Assembly (NCBI GenBank): GCA_949710005.1
Contig: OX453276.1
Span: 2,495,201-2,559,200, forward strand
Origin: Ricordea florida
Taxonomy: Eukaryota; Cnidaria; Anthozoa; Corallimorpharia; Ricordeidae
Length of the DNA: 64,000 bases
Direction: 5' to 3'
Part shown: in pieces, positions 10,319-22,807 of the stretch
Layout: the number at the start of each line of letters is the position of its first letter
How positions within the stretch are numbered: the first letter of the stretch is position 1
Position numbers and translations under genes: made by a program
Notes under the pieces: model-generated
Told to the model about the DNA's origin: nothing
Databases searched by the model: none
Seen by the model: the letters and a program-made list of their open reading frames with translations, nothing else

Positions 10319-12563
10319 TGTTTCTCATTTGTTGAGATCATAAGACCTGGAAAATGTAGGAAAAAGTTTTACTTTATGCTTGACTTAAAGTACCATTTAC
10401 ACAATTTAGATTCATTAAAGATAGGAATTGGGAAAAACAACCACCCCTGGATGTAGATAGTAGATAAAAAAACTCAAAGCTATTTTTTGCACAGTCATGT
10501 TATAATAATAATCCTCAATTAATTGAACTACCGTAATGAGTGTGCTGTACAACCATAAACATTACTTTATGTTGCACAATTTGCAATGCAACTAGTAAAA
10601 AATCAAATAGCTTTAAATCTGTGCAATCAAAACTTTCAATGATAAATGACCTTTTGAATGCAACCTTTGTCATAAATGTTGCACTGACATGCACTTATTC
10701 ATCTTGCAAACAAATGAAAATCACTCCACCAAGTTTCTCCCACCCCTCCCCCCTTCTGTCTCAATGTTGGGGTAACCAATACAGCACATCATATTATTTT
10801 TAACCCCAAGTATTGCCTTTGAAGTTATATAACAACACAGCTGTAGAGATAGGAGTGGGGCATAAGATTCCCAGTAATTAACTCCAAGAATTGAAAGATA
10901 CAATTAAGACAAAAAAATACAATCCTGGTAAATTGGTCAGAGGCTTTTTGGCAAAGATGGTAGCTTGATTTAAGAATAGCTGCTCTTTGTCTAAATGTAA
11001 CACTGTCTCAAAGTTCATTAATGACAGATTTGCTACTTATAATGACAAAGCAATCATAGTTAACTTGACACAACAAAACTGCCCTTTTAAATATCACATG
11101 GAAAAATTCAATGTAATTTTTTCTAATCTATGGCAGCCTTATCATTTTTACAGAGGTCTTTTACATGTCTGAAAGTTTCTTCCAAATATTTTTGTACTTT
11201 GGCCAAGTTATTTCAGTGCATAGTGCAATATGAGTGATAGCAACCTTTTTTACCATGCTTAGAAAACACATAAAAAAGTTTTTGCCTCGCAATGCATGTG
11301 GGCTAACTCGTATACCTCGTATACACACTGTTAATCAATGAATGGTGAGTCTGTTTCCATTTAGCATATATAGTGCGTACACTTTTCATTATTGATCAAG
11401 TTGAAGTGTAAGTGAGAGGTTAGAGTCGTTTTCATTTGACCTTCAAAGAAAAATGATTATTTGGTTTGTACTTGCTGATAAAGAACAAAAGAAAACAATT
11501 GATTCAGCATGTGCGACCAACTATTGGTTGGACAATTCTTTCACAGTCAAATGAAAATTCACCTATGGAGTTCAAGGCACAATTATTATCATTTTAACAA
11601 AAATGTCATTTATTTTGAACAAACAGGAACTATAATGAAATCTCTGTACATGGAGTGAATATACTAAAACTGACGATAAATTCAAAAAATCATTTGAGTG
11701 CAGGTATGCAAGGAAAGTGTAAAATCTATGCAAATTCTATCTTACTTTCAATTTTTTTGTATTTCGTGGTTTTTAAAACAAGTTTAATGCTGTCACTTGA
11801 GATTTTAAAATTCACGTTCAAATATTCCAAAGGAATAACTCTTATTTATGTTGCAAACATTTAGTAAATGTATTCTTACAAAATATAAAATATGAAATTT
11901 AAAAAACAAAACAGCATTTAAAACCAGTTTTGTTATATATTCAGAAGACAACACGATAGTAGATTACAAACATGTAATCAGTTTGTTGTGAACTATAAGT
12001 TTATAGAAGAAACTGGTCAATAACATGGGTCGAATTGTCAGCAATCATTTGCCTTTCTCCACTCTTGAGTTTTATAATAACTCCTGCAAGTGCTTATCAG
12101 GTATGTCATTTAAGCTGATATTATCTTTGTTGACTGTACTTTTCCATTTTTGTCTTGATGGCTAACTTGCATACCACCTTTGTCATACATTCAAAAGACA
12201 ACATGGTAGTGGTACATGACAAACATGTAACCATTTACTCTTTACGTTCACTATTGAGTGTGCCATTGCAGACAACACAAGATTTTGCCTCTTTAATGAT
12301 GTTACTTTCATCCTCAATTATAACGTATGCTCAGATCTTGTTGTGTGGGCGATCATTGACATAGATGTTTGAGAGACAGATCATTGAGCAGGAATTGCTT
12401 CTCTCTGCATTGTCATAAACGTTGGTACAGCTGGTTGTAATGCTGCTGGCCTCCTCTCCTTGCTGTTAGGACTATGTGGGTTCCTTAGCTTGGGCTGTTG
12501 AGTCAGGTAAGGGACCTGGATGAAGTGCTGGCAGGTGTTCATCACTTAAGGACTCACGGCATT
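10319..12563. other. 2.2 kb without a recognised gene
   Basis: AT-rich. It should contain the 5' UTR and promoter of the HEPN gene just above 10318. Segments near 11943 and 12190 share AAAGACAACA...AAACATGTAA, suggesting a degenerate duplicated repeat. No supported ORF or RNA. Confidence 0.5.
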
Positions 12564-14561
12564 TTACATCATGACACAGTAATTAGCGCGATGAGTTGGT
12601 GATGCAAGGCAACAAAAACAGATGCTGTGCAGGCTTAGCAGACGCTTCCTCTTCTCCATGGATTTAGCTCCAAAAGCTTGACATTTGCTCAAAGGGTGAT
12701 GTGTGTGGTGTACTGGACACCACTTGTGAATGTCAGGTATGGATGAGGGCTTCTCCCTTGTGGTACCAGTGGTTCCATTGGTGAATTCTGGTGAATGCCT
12801 AGCCCTGGGACCAGGGCTCTGAGAGGATTTCGTACATGATGATAGCCTCTTCTTGTGTGTGTGTGTGTCCAGCATTAGGTAGGGGTTGTTCCTCTACTCA
12901 GAAACGTCTTGGATGAACTTGCCAAACTCGCTGTATGATGGATACTCAACGTCATTACAAACCTTTTATCTATAAGCGCGTCTTTGCCATCTTCCCTGGA
13001 TGTCCTTAGGGAGCTTCAACAGGACTGGCTTTAAGAACCTTGGTTCTTCCACAACATTCAATCCTCATACATGTAGGCCACCATAATTTTTTGCACATTC
13101 TAGCTTGAGTAGCAAATCCCCGAGTTCCCTTAAGGCCTTGCTGTCTCAGGGCTTGATCCTAGGGAAGTTTATCAACTTATTTAAGTGAGTATGGGTCACG
13201 GCCGCAGCGTTCACCTAGTTTCTTCCACGATTCTCTTAGCCCTTGGGCAGGGTTCTCTGCATAGACGTTGCGCAATCTCTGTACGGGCTTCTTGTACTCG
13301 CCAGTGGTATTCTCTATCATCAGTATTAATGTTTCACTCAGCGTGATTTCAACATCTCGTATCATATTCTTGAAGGATGTTTTCCTGGTATGGTAATTGT
13401 CTGGACGATTGTCGAATTTCTCAATTTTGTTTGACTACTTCTCTTCTGGCCATAAACTGGATGTATGCTCAAAAGGTATCAACAGGCTTCGCCACTCCAT
13501 TATCTCTGGCTGCAGGTGTGAATTCTTCTGCGTTGGCTCTTAGCTTCTTGAGTGTGGTCTGCTCTTTTTTAAGGGGTGGCTCCATTTCTATGTTTTCGTC
13601 CGGCTTACTATTGAAATAATCTTGTATACACTGGTTAGGATCTTTAACTGGCAGATCCCGAATCTTATATTTTTTTTTGCCATAATTCATCATCTAATGG
13701 ATTTGCTCTGGCTAGGGCAAAGGCAGCTTCTTATTCTAAATGTAGGAATTCTATTCACTCCTCTTCCTGGCAAGAGCTAATTTGTTCTTTTGTCTTTTCC
13801 TTTATTCCTCTTCTAGCTGAAGTGCTGACTGAAACTGTATCTAAGCTATTTTCTTTTGCATTTCTACTTTCTTGAGGGCTGCTACTGCTTCAGTTCCTGC
13901 TTGAGTACTTATTGCTGTGGAGGAGATGGTAGATCCACATGACCCCGCTTGTGAGTGCAACAAACCATTTTCTTGCAGCAGGTCATTCCTTCGATCAATA
14001 CCTTCATTAATTGTGGTTTGAACTAATTTGTGACAAACATTCATCATTTCATCTATGGCCTGCTTCTCCTGTTGGGGACTCTAAGGCATTCGAGTTACTA
14101 GTAACATCCATCAACGTTGATAACAGAAGTTGATATTTGGCAAAAACAGAATGTAAGTCACTTACCGCTGTATGAAGGCTTTCCATTGAATCCGCTGTTT
14201 CTTGTAGTTTAGTGATGGCAGTCACTGTTGAAGACCATATTTTTTCCAGCTTTTCCTTATCGGAACAAAATCTGTTTGCTATAACCTTCGAGGTTGGTCT
14301 GATTTTTAGTTTTGGTTTCTTCCTGATCACTGATTACATTTTCAGGCTCTGAATCCCATTTGCATTATGTCTAGGAATATTTAGAAGTCGACCATTAGAT
14401 GCTTGTTGACTGGCGGAAGACTGTCGAAGCAGTGAGCAGGCCTCCATATTCGGAGAGAGGAGACGCTCTAGACTGGTTGTCTTGAGGGTAGTGTCAGTAT
14501 CACATGCTGTTGCTTTCCCATCGGTAGGCGAGTAATCTTCCTTTTCACTGTTCTGGTCCAT
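12564..14561 (-). pseudogene. Degenerate BEL/Pao-type retrotransposon gag region
   Basis: Six short minus-strand frames line up as one decayed protein, N-terminus near 14561 and C-terminus near 12564. The piece at 13365-13177 (YKKPVQRLRNVYAENPAQGL, then WKKLGERCG) and the Cys/His stretch in 12875-12564 (CPVHHTHHPLSKC, then CFCCLASPTHRANYC) are characteristic of BEL/Pao gag with its zinc-knuckle region. No protease, reverse transcriptase or integrase follows below 12564, so pol is deleted or was never included. LTRs were not identified. Family from motif recognition; inactivation from the stops and frameshifts. Confidence 0.7.
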
Positions 14562-16229
14562 CTCGCTTTGTTAGTGTATCTCCGGAAGCCACTCTAGGCT
14601 CCTTAAGAGATGTAACAATGATTCACCAACAGTGTAACCAGTTAAAACTTACATTTATTGGAGTTTGCTTTTGTGGTGAAAAGGAATGTGCTCACAGCGC
14701 TGGTGAGCAGAAAATTCCCATGCCCTCATGCTCAGAAATCCTCCATCAATATGCCAATGAATAGCCATATAAGGTATTAATAACCTACACTAAAAGCTGC
14801 AATGCAATCTAGTGAAGTATGGAAACAATAACAAAAACCCAATAGAAAAGCAACAGCCCACTTAGGGTCAGAACAAATAGTCACTTGTACAAAGCACGTA
14901 CACTGGCTCAATTTTGTCACTCAGAGGAACATACTGGTGCAAAGTTGTAACTGCAAAGAACACAACTGCTTATTGATTTAACAAGCGGGTCAAAATAATG
15001 CTTAAATGAACATGTTGGCTTCAACTTGTTTCATCTGATACAATGCACTGGCACTACAATTTCAGCTCACTGGTTTGCTTGAGAATATTCCACTCTGGCT
15101 GTCAATACTTAATCAAAAAAGATACAGAACATGCACCTTTAGTACCTTTTTGCAACGCACACACACAATAAATACAATTCAATTCAATTCAACCACAGGT
15201 TTGCGAACAACTTGTGCCATCATTTGCTGCAAGAATGAGAGGCGCGTGAACAACCATTGTGACGTAGAATCTCTCTTACCTAACACATTCTTTCAATGTT
15301 TCTGAGAATTTTTCTGTATACAGTATTCTTCTCACAGCTTTATTTCTTGCCAACACACCAGCCTTCCACATGGCTTGTTCGTTGGCAACGAATGATGATT
15401 TTCGTATGAATAAAATCAATGAGATTTCAGCTACTATGGACCAAGAAGTTACTCACTACTGAAAATTTACAAAAAAAAGGAATAAAAAAAAAAACTGTTG
15501 TTGGTGACTGTTGTTAGTCACCAACAACAGTTCTTTTCAGAACTACCCGAACTACTGATAGTCCTGGGTTAAAACCTTTTACTATTCATATTTCAGTGAT
15601 CATAGGGTAAATCAGAAATTTGTGGTGTGTTACAAGTTATGACAAAAAAAGTGTGTGTCATTACCCGTTGTGGCAACAGAACACTAGCAAGTTGAACTGG
15701 ATTCACTTCTCGCATTAATTCAAATATAACCTTTGGTGTATTATATTGCATGTGATTTTTTTTTTATGATTCATGATTACACATGTATACACAACTCTTT
15801 CCTTTCAGAGTTTTTTTTTTTACTTCTGGTTTTCCATTGCTTCGGTAAATTAGCCCTTCATGCCCAAGTCCCATCTTGTCCCTATGGTTAAACATTTACT
15901 GAAATCTTTTTCAATTATGACTGCGATCAGGGATTTACCAGACTTTTATTCTGTTACATAATTGTCACAGAATCCTACTACCTCATGTACATAAGAATCA
16001 AATTGATTATTTAAAGGCGAAATCAGGGTGTCATAGAAACCCCTCAGGCATCCGCCCCCACCACCTTATATAAGAATGTGATATAATAACATTTAGGTAC
16101 CATGTCTTAGGATCAGACTGAATAACATTAATACCTTATCAATGGCACAAACAGTCACTGTTTACACCCATTGTGTGGGAGTCTCTTCCCCCATCCCCCT
16201 CCCCCATGGGACTTGGTTTTAGAATAAAA
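14562..16229. other. Non-coding; possible LTR remnant and a hairpin
   Basis: Upstream of the gag remains, so it may include a decayed 5' LTR and leader, though I could not find a matching 3' copy. It holds the 38-nt hairpin at 15494-15531 and several poly-T tracts. No gene. Confidence 0.45.
15494..15531. repeat. Perfect 16-bp stem hairpin
   Basis: ACTGTTGTTGGTGACT (15494-15509), a 6-nt loop GTTGTT, then the exact reverse complement (15516-15531), preceded by an A-rich run. Could be a foldback, a replication-slippage product or a small structured RNA; no evidence decides. Confidence 0.9.
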
Positions 16230-16289
16230 TTGTGACCTCTCACGCGAAAACGTTCCTTATGGTTTGCTGTTTTCGCACGGATAGCCATT

Positions 16290-16530
16290 CGTATGCTGTG
16301 CATTAGCCGTTCAAATGGATTGGACATCTGTTCGAACGGCTTGGACTACCCATGCGAAAAAAATTTGCATCCATTCGAACGGCTCGGGCTATCGGTGTGA
16401 AATCTGGTGTGTATCTGTTCGAACCGCTTCGGCTACCCGAGCGAAAAAAGTTTCACCCATTCCAACGGCTTCGGCTATCCGTGCGAAAAAAATTTTCATC
16501 CGTTCGAACGGCTTGTCCTATCTGTGCGAT
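16290..16530. repeat. 43-bp tandem repeat, about 5 copies
   Basis: TTCGAACGGCT-like words recur at 16331, 16374, 16418, 16460 and 16503, a 42-44 bp period, with GCGAAAAAA between them. This is the subterminal array of the 16230-18155 element. Each unit contains the palindrome GTTCGAAC or a variant. Confidence 0.85.
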
Positions 16531-16978
16531 TCAAAACAGTCAATCGGTTCGCATCATTTGATACAAGGGATTTTGTTCACTAACCTAGAGTGAATTGTCA
16601 CGGTACGTGTTTTGCTGAATAGCCATCTTGGCTTTCAGCACATTCGTTTCTTGGTACACGTTTTATTTAAGAATAAGATTTTATATTCAACAAGTTCGAA
16701 CAAGGTATATGACCTTGACCTTTTCAAACGCTTTTGGTGGTTGGTATCTCACATGGGAATAGACTCTCGCTGTTTGTTCATGTGGTCATGTAAACACAAA
16801 CTCGTGTTAGTTATTCATGCCTCTGTTCATCTACTAATTTAGAAGCGAAAAACCCTCCACTCGCAACACACTTGCCCAGCTTGGCCCCAAAATGACTCTA
16901 GACTGCTCAAAAATAGCAGAAGAAATCATGATGATGAGTAGAATTTTTGTCGAGAATTCTTGCAAGAGACAAGAAAAA

Positions 16979-17531
16979 TAGCCTGTGTACATCCATTCCC
17001 ACCTCTCCCCCCCTACGGGGAAAATTCGGGGAGGAAACGTCTGTGATTCGGCGTCCCTAATCGTGTTCTGACATACATTTGCATATATAATGTACGCATG
17101 CGCCTTGCACCGTAACTACTTAAAACAATATGAAAGAAGTTCAACGAAGCATTTTCTCGAGTATCCACAATTTTTAATATTTCAAGTTTGTTTGATGAGC
17201 AAAAGGAGGCTTTGAAAGTGGCTCTTGGAGGAAAAAGCGTATATGCTAGCTTACCGACATAAAACGCATTGATTCATTCCGATCAACCATGTTATAAAAG
17301 TTTACAAGGATATACCGCAAGAAACCCGATAAGACTGTGATTTCGCGCCAAATGCGTGTTTGTAACCAAACAGAAGTATTAAAATACAACAGCCAATGAA
17401 ACCTCGTTCTCAAAATCTTGAGAAGATCACGTGACCCTAGAACACGATTAGGGACGCCGAATCACAGACGTTTCCTCCCTGAATTTTCCCCGTAGGGGGT
17501 GGGAGGGGTGGGAACGGATGTATACAGGCTA
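16979..17531. mobile_element. MITE with ~90-bp TIRs and 9-bp target duplication
   Basis: TAGCCTGTGTACATCC starts the left arm (to about 17070). The right arm (17439-17531) is its inverted copy over about 90 bp with few mismatches. The flanks CAAGAAAAA (16970-16978 and 17532-17540) are a perfect 9-bp duplication. Long TIRs with 9-bp duplications are typical of Mutator-like (MULE) elements. The interior is non-coding. Confidence 0.85.
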
Positions 17532-18448
17532 CAAGAAAAACAACGATTAGAATAATCTTCTAAGAAAACTGGTCGAAAAGGAAAAATTCTGGGCGAGTTT
17601 CTGTTGTATGACAGTTCTAAACAAAAGTGGTCTTTTCTTCCTTCATTATCAGTTTTGCGCAGTAAAGAGGCCCTGTTAGGGGTAAATTCCAACAAGTGAC
17701 ATGGCCTTGAAACGGCGATACGAAGGAGCTGAAATGACAACGAACAACGAGCGGCTCACTCGAAATTAGGACAGCGACCTGCGAACCTTCTGAAATTGCG
17801 AAGTGAAAAGGTTTGAAACTCAGACGGGCGACATAAAGAACCCCCCGAATTTCTCTACTATGATTTCGCTTCGCATGAGAATTCTAAACAAAAGCGGTCT
17901 TTCCTTTGCTTCATAAAAAATCGCACACAGTGAAAAAACACAAGCAAAAACAAACAGTTTCAAACATTTTTGTCATCCATGTTTCTGTTTGACTGCATCC
18001 GTTCAAACATTTTCTTCATCCGTGTATCCGTTTGACTGCATCCATTAAAAAATTTTCTTTATCCGTGCATCCGTTCAGCTGTTCCATCCGTTTCTCATTC
18101 ATTCGCTTGCCGTGCATTCATTCCTAAGGAAGGTTTTCGCATGAGAGATCACAAAGGCTATAAAGCGAAGCTAGGTATAGGTTGGTAACGAAAGATCTGT
18201 TCCAGTCACAGGTGGCCCAAGGTCACAATGCGAGCAGTTTTTTTTTTTTTAATCTGTATGGGAATGTTCAGAGCGCAAAACGGTTACCACCGACATCCAC
18301 TATTACATGATGAACGAGTTTGGTTACGCGAAACGTTACCTTTGCCTTGCAGCATGTGGTGGTGTTGCGTTACAACAGTTTTAATTTAATTTTTTCAGGC
18401 TAATAAGCTTTCTATCAACATAAAAAAGTCAAATTTTATTCTATTTAA

Positions 18449-19988
18449 CCCTTTCACTCCTAACTTGTCTGGGCTCAAATATCACCTTGGTCCTGAATTA
18501 ATTAGGCTTACATCACATAATTATGAAGTACTGTTTATTTCACCTTAATAACTTTAAAATAATAGAAAAAAACCCTATTGCACCTAAAAGAAAACTTGTA
18601 GTCAAGAGAATAAGCTATCGCACATGTCAAATCGGTCTACATACAAACGCCTACAAAATAAGAAAACTATATTTTTAATTAGCACAATTTGAATTTCCCG
18701 CGCCATGCTGTTGTCCATTCACGGCTCTGAATGAAACAAATCTACTTTGAGGCTCAGGAAAACTTCTAAATACAAATTTAAGGTACAAAAAATTGTCAAA
18801 GAAATAAAATAATGTCTAAATGTCAGTGTCTGAACCGTTATTTTCACCCTCTGGGCGAAGAATGCTATGCCATTCGGCGAAACAATTTCCCTTACAAAGA
18901 ATGACCTTGCACCCGCGGCAGCCTGCTCGGGATTCGCGAGGCCCATCGCCCTTTTTGTTCGCTTTTTTACGCCTGAGACTTCTGGCCTTGCAGGCTTTCA
19001 CAGAGCAGCGCTTTCTTATTCTTTTGAACAATTCGATCATATATATGATCCAGTAAATCCGCAAGGACAGGTTCTGCTCGTGGACGGCCAGCACGCTTTC
19101 GTTGAATAACAAGCTTTAATCGGTAGAGTTTGTGCTCTGGATGATTCGGTGCTGGTAGTGTTCTTGGGTCTGAGATGTGAAGATATATATCACATTAGTT
19201 CAAGAAATCTGTCCCGAAAGAAAACTTTCGCTATGCTTGTCTGATGGAACCGCTCAGGCGAAGACCAATAAGGGAAAATATTTGGCAACTTAATAATTCC
19301 CATCAAAATCAGAACGCCAAGGAATGCTTTGATTCCTGTCACAGAAGTAGGCAAAAAATCGCGTAGCATTTCTTCTCGGTTGAGGTTGATTTCAGCCGTG
19401 TAACTGTTGTTGTTGTTAGTGACAATTTCGAACAGGTCCGCTGTAAACAAAGGCAAGAAACAATCTAGAACGGACGAATACAGCGGCATTCTTCTTACAA
19501 GGCCAACATGTTCGGTAAACTCAGGTGTTTCTACGTTCTCGGAGCTTTCATTCCACTGAATTTCATCGCTTTCCTCCGATGATTCTTCGTCTTCCATCTC
19601 CTCTTCAAGTGACACTTTGTCACCGTAGTCAAAATCTTTACGCGTTTGGCGAAACATTTCTACTTCTTCTCGGCTAAAGCCGAGAAAATCACCTTCATCA
19701 TCAGAGTCATCGAACAGCGATGCCATTTTTCGATAACAGCGAAAAAATCGCGAAGTTTAACTTCAAAATTCTCGGTGAAAGCGACGTTTCACGGGGAAGT
19801 CGTGTATGAGAAAATTTCTATTTGGCACGTGCTGGTTTCTTTACTGAAGGTCACATGACCTCAGCATTAACCAATGAAGGGAAAAGAGCTGTTGAACTGA
19901 GCTACCCCAAAGAAACCTCGCTTGACGTAAATCGGACTTTCGCGTGACACGAGCGTCACGTCAATTGACGTAAACAGGATTGAAAGGG
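18449..19988 (-). mobile_element. Internally deleted piggyBac element
   Basis: TTAA (18445-18448) and TTAA (19989-19992) flank CCCTTTCA...TGAAAGGG termini, the canonical piggyBac arrangement. Inside are the N-terminal and the C-terminal cysteine-rich parts of a piggyBac-type transposase on the minus strand. The catalytic core between them is missing, so the copy cannot move itself. Length 1,540 bp. Confidence 0.85.
18816..19726 (-). pseudogene. piggyBac transposase, N- and C-terminal parts only
   Basis: 19726-19190 encodes an acidic N-terminus (MASLFDDSDDEGDF) and the start of the DDE_Tnp_1_7 domain (GIKAFLGVLILMGIIKLP), then a stop. 19112-18816 carries the C-terminal cysteine-rich region (RESRAGCRGCKVILCKGNC) in a different frame. 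The DDD catalytic residues fall in the missing part. Family firm from motif and TTAA flanks. Confidence 0.8.
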
Positions 19989-19992
19989 TTAA

Positions 19993-20411
19993 GTCATTTT
20001 TTCTTGGTATAAGCACAATTTAGTTCTCCTAATGCTTGTGTGTAGTTTTTCTCCTCTTCGCTTTTTTTTTCTCGTTTATTCTTGCATTTTTTTTTTCACC
20101 TTTTCTTTCTCGCCCTTTTTTTTTTATTTTATTATTATTATTATTTTTTTTTTTACACTTACACGTTCAGCCTTTTCTATTTTTATCCTATTTTAATGAT
20201 CATTTTCTATGTTCAAAACAAATATGCGTACTTAGAGTTAAATTGCCAATGTCAGCATTGTAATTATTAATTAAATAACATAATCTTAAAAGGTGGCTCT
20301 CTTCATAAGCCTTATTGGCTTTCTTGGGCTTCCTTGCCTCGTCATTTTTTTTTAAATTTTACATGTATATTTTGTGTATATGGCAAAATAATAATAAATA
20401 AATAAAAATAA
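19993..20411. other. Low-complexity T-rich spacer
   Basis: Poly-T and TTA tracts between the piggyBac copy and the next inverted-repeat element. The long Phe-rich frames here come from the T tracts. No gene. Confidence 0.6.
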
Positions 20412-21646
20412 ATAAAGGTTTGTATGGTGAAAAACGGTCATTGACATTATAGCTGAAATTTTGGTATTTTTGCAATAAAAATGACTCACCTCAATGCCTT
20501 GTTGTCTTTTCTATTGTCATGTCGCCTCTCAGCTCGATCCAAAGCCTTTTAAGCGAGTTGTCGCTTTTTGGTTTTCCTCTACTAAGAATGAGTAAGGGCT
20601 GCACTCTGGATTCTGGACTGACCCCTCTCAAAGCGAAAAAAAAAAAACACTGAAATCCCGCCAGCCGCCTCAATTCCTCTGCAGAATCATAGTACAGGGT
20701 TAAGCGCTCCCTTCCAGTTAAATTCCAAGCCAAATTCATCTCCACAGCGCACGATACAAAGCTCTGAATCGAAAAAAAAACTAACCATCCGCTATCAGTG
20801 ATCATGCTGCTGGCACCTTTAGTGGACACTTTCGAAACCCGAGCGGGATGCGGGGCTAACAAATTGACCCTGAACAGGGGAAGGAGCGCACAGTTCTCTA
20901 CAAGCCAGGCCCTTTGCTCCACGGTCCCCTGGGAAGATTTTTGTTCAGGCCGCTGACAGAGCATTGTTGTGACAAGCCAATCAAAGCAACAACTAGACAT
21001 GTTTACAAATTTTGAGAAAAAGTGCTTTGTTTGCACCGGCAATCTCAATCTAATCGTTGGATTGTCCGTCAAAGTTTTAACTAGCTGTTCCTTAAAGGAT
21101 GCCTTTGAAGTTTCAATGGAGAACGAGATAAGTATGATATAAATTACAAAATGCGATTTAAAAATTTACACAGCGAATATTACTTATCGAATTTTCAATG
21201 GAAAACGTGGTAAGTAATAGCGGGGGTAATTTGAGTAATTCGAGCAGGGGTCAGTCCAGAATCGAGTGTGCAGGCTTTACTCTTTCTTAGTAGAGGAAAA
21301 CCAAAAAACGACAACTCGCTTAAAAGGCTTCGGATCGAGCTGAGAAGCGAGATAACAATAGAAAAGACAAGAAGGTATAAGTCATTTTTATTGCAAAAAT
21401 ACCAAAATTTCAGCTACAATGCACCTATCAATGGGGGGGGGGGGGGGCGGGCTACCCACGGAACCTTACCCCGGAGGTGGGAAATTGATATTTCGTAAGT
21501 GCCTGGGGGTGGGGAGTTTGACTCTGGCTTCCATCAAAATGTCAAATTCCCCTGGGTCTGCCCGCCCCCCACCCTCCACCACTCTGGGGCTTAACATTTA
21601 TAGGTGCATAATGTCGAGGACCGTTTTTCACCATACAAACCTTTAT
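20412..21646. mobile_element. Long-TIR foldback element interrupted by a younger MITE
   Basis: About 210 bp at 20412-20627 are repeated inverted at 21245-21646. The right arm is split at 21420 by an inserted 189-bp MITE. Arms start ATAAAGGTTTGTATGG and contain TGCAATAAAAATGACT-like sequence. A 193-codon minus-strand frame (20491-21072) spans the left arm and centre but shows no known domain, and I regard it as chance. Confidence 0.75.
21420..21608. mobile_element. Small MITE with 14-bp TIRs and 3-bp (TAA) duplication
   Basis: TGCACCTATCAATG (21420-21433) and its inverse (21595-21608, one mismatch) bound a G-rich interior. The other arm of the surrounding inverted repeat supplies the empty site GCTATAATGTC. 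The filled site reads GCTACAA|...|TAATGTC, i.e. a TAA duplication with one later T-to-C change. This fits PIF/Harbinger-like elements. Confidence 0.75.
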
Positions 21647-21772
21647 AAATTCAAACCGTTGTAATGCAAAACTACAACATGCTGCAAGGCGAAGGTCACG
21701 TTTGGCGTAACCAAACTCGGTCGTTATGTAATAGTAGATGTCGGCGGTATGTCACGTTTCGCGAGCTGAAAG

Positions 21773-21901
21773 AGTGATTTCCGCACTGGTACCTACTTCA
21801 TTATGCATGCAGGACAATGATAACAATGTGACGCGTATTTATACAAAGATTTCTTAAAACTCCTGCATGCATAATGAGTAGGGACCTGTGCGGAAATCAC
21901 T
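21773..21901. repeat. Compact hairpin element (~40-bp arms)
   Basis: AGTGATTTCCGCACTGGTAC at 21773 pairs with the segment ending at 21901 (GTGCGGAAATCACT), with about 47 bases between the arms. Arms also share GCATGCAGGA/TCCTGCATGC. Likely a minimal foldback transposon; a hairpin RNA is an alternative. Confidence 0.8.
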
Positions 21902-22670
21902 CCAAACTTTTCCTCACAAGGTTTATTCTGTCAATTGTCAAACACGGTTATCATTTCACAGACACGAGGCACAGTACCGATCTCTGTCGATTCACATTCA
22001 TTCCGTTATGGCGGAAAAGGGAAAATAATTCGTACTAGTAAATCATGTCGTTGAGATGGAAAAGGGCAATAAAAATTCCTTTAACTCACCTACCGAACAC
22101 CAGCTAAGCTCACGTCATTCCATTATCCAATTATCATTCGAGGAAGCTACAACAGAAAGCGACAAACGAAAACAGAATGAATTGAGCATCAGGAATGGTT
22201 TCAACCACCAACGCAAATAACTTTGCTGCAGGAACTGTGACTCGACTTAGCAACTTCAGTAAGTCACACGACAAACAGCCTTTCATAAAACTACAAGCTT
22301 AGAAGGTTATCTGCACAAACATACCTGTAAACACAAGAAATTGGGATAATCAAACGACTTGATAAGGGATAACATTCATTCCCTCCCACGAAGGGCTAAC
22401 AATCGAAACGTCAGCACCTCCCTCTTACCTTACGGTGGTATAACTTACTTTTTCAATTTGTTTGATTATCCCAATTTCTTGTGCTTCAATTTCCTACCAA
22501 CGCAGCACCAGTTTCTTTATAAACTATACCTGTAAACACTTAGCATCAAACGGGAAACACTCTCTACGCAGCACAGACCCGCGTTGCTGTGAAAGGAATG
22601 TGCCAATCAGCAACTTTCGCTTTCAATTTGTTACAAAATTCTTCCCAAGGGGGTCCTAGGGGCTTACCAG
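21902..22670. other. Retroelement debris without intact genes
   Basis: A perfect 23-bp inverted pair (22333-22355 with 22460-22482, word ACAAGAAATTGGGATAATC) brackets GAAGGGCTAACAATCGAAACG. I associate that word with a common cnidarian retroelement 3' region (recollection). No coding frame supported. Confidence 0.5.
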
Positions 22671-22740
22671 TCGTTTCGTACCCACGACCAGTTCGTACCC
22701 AGACGATTCGTACCCAACAAATTAAGACGTTTCGTACCCA
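22671..22740 (+). repeat. Left end of a MULE-like element: CGTACCCA repeats
   Basis: Four spaced copies of TTCGTACCCA or close variants. The first about 45 bp match 41205-41252 in inverted orientation (TCGTTTCGTACCCACGACCA). The MULE transposase remains lie immediately inside. Confidence 0.6.
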
Positions 22741-22807
22741 TCATATTACCAAATTGTTAAGTAATTTGTTTTTACTTTTTACATTTGACGCAGGGCAAAG
22801 TTAAAGT

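Larger units (their letters stand above)
16230..18155. mobile_element. Non-autonomous transposon with ~30-bp TIRs and subterminal arrays
   Basis: TTGTGACCTCTCACGCGAAA near 16230 is repeated in inverted form up to 18155 with a few differences. Inside each end lie arrays built of related words (CATCCGTTCGAACGG on the left, CATCCGTGTATCCGTTTGACT on the right), as in elements whose transposase binds subterminal repeats. It carries the younger MITE 16979-17531. No transposase. Confidence 0.6.
18275..21762. repeat. Diverged ~115-bp inverted repeat pair flanking nested elements
   Basis: 18275-18395 and 21648-21762 are inverted copies, roughly four-fifths identical by eye (shared words GAGTTTGGTTACGC, GCCTTGCAGCATGT). 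They may be the TIRs of an old 3.5-kb transposon into which the piggyBac and the 20412-21646 element inserted, or two independent repeat copies. Confidence 0.55.

Noticed and set aside
20491..21072. 193-codon frame as a host gene
   Set aside because: Lies across one arm and the centre of a foldback repeat, no domain, no conserved counterpart in the other arm.
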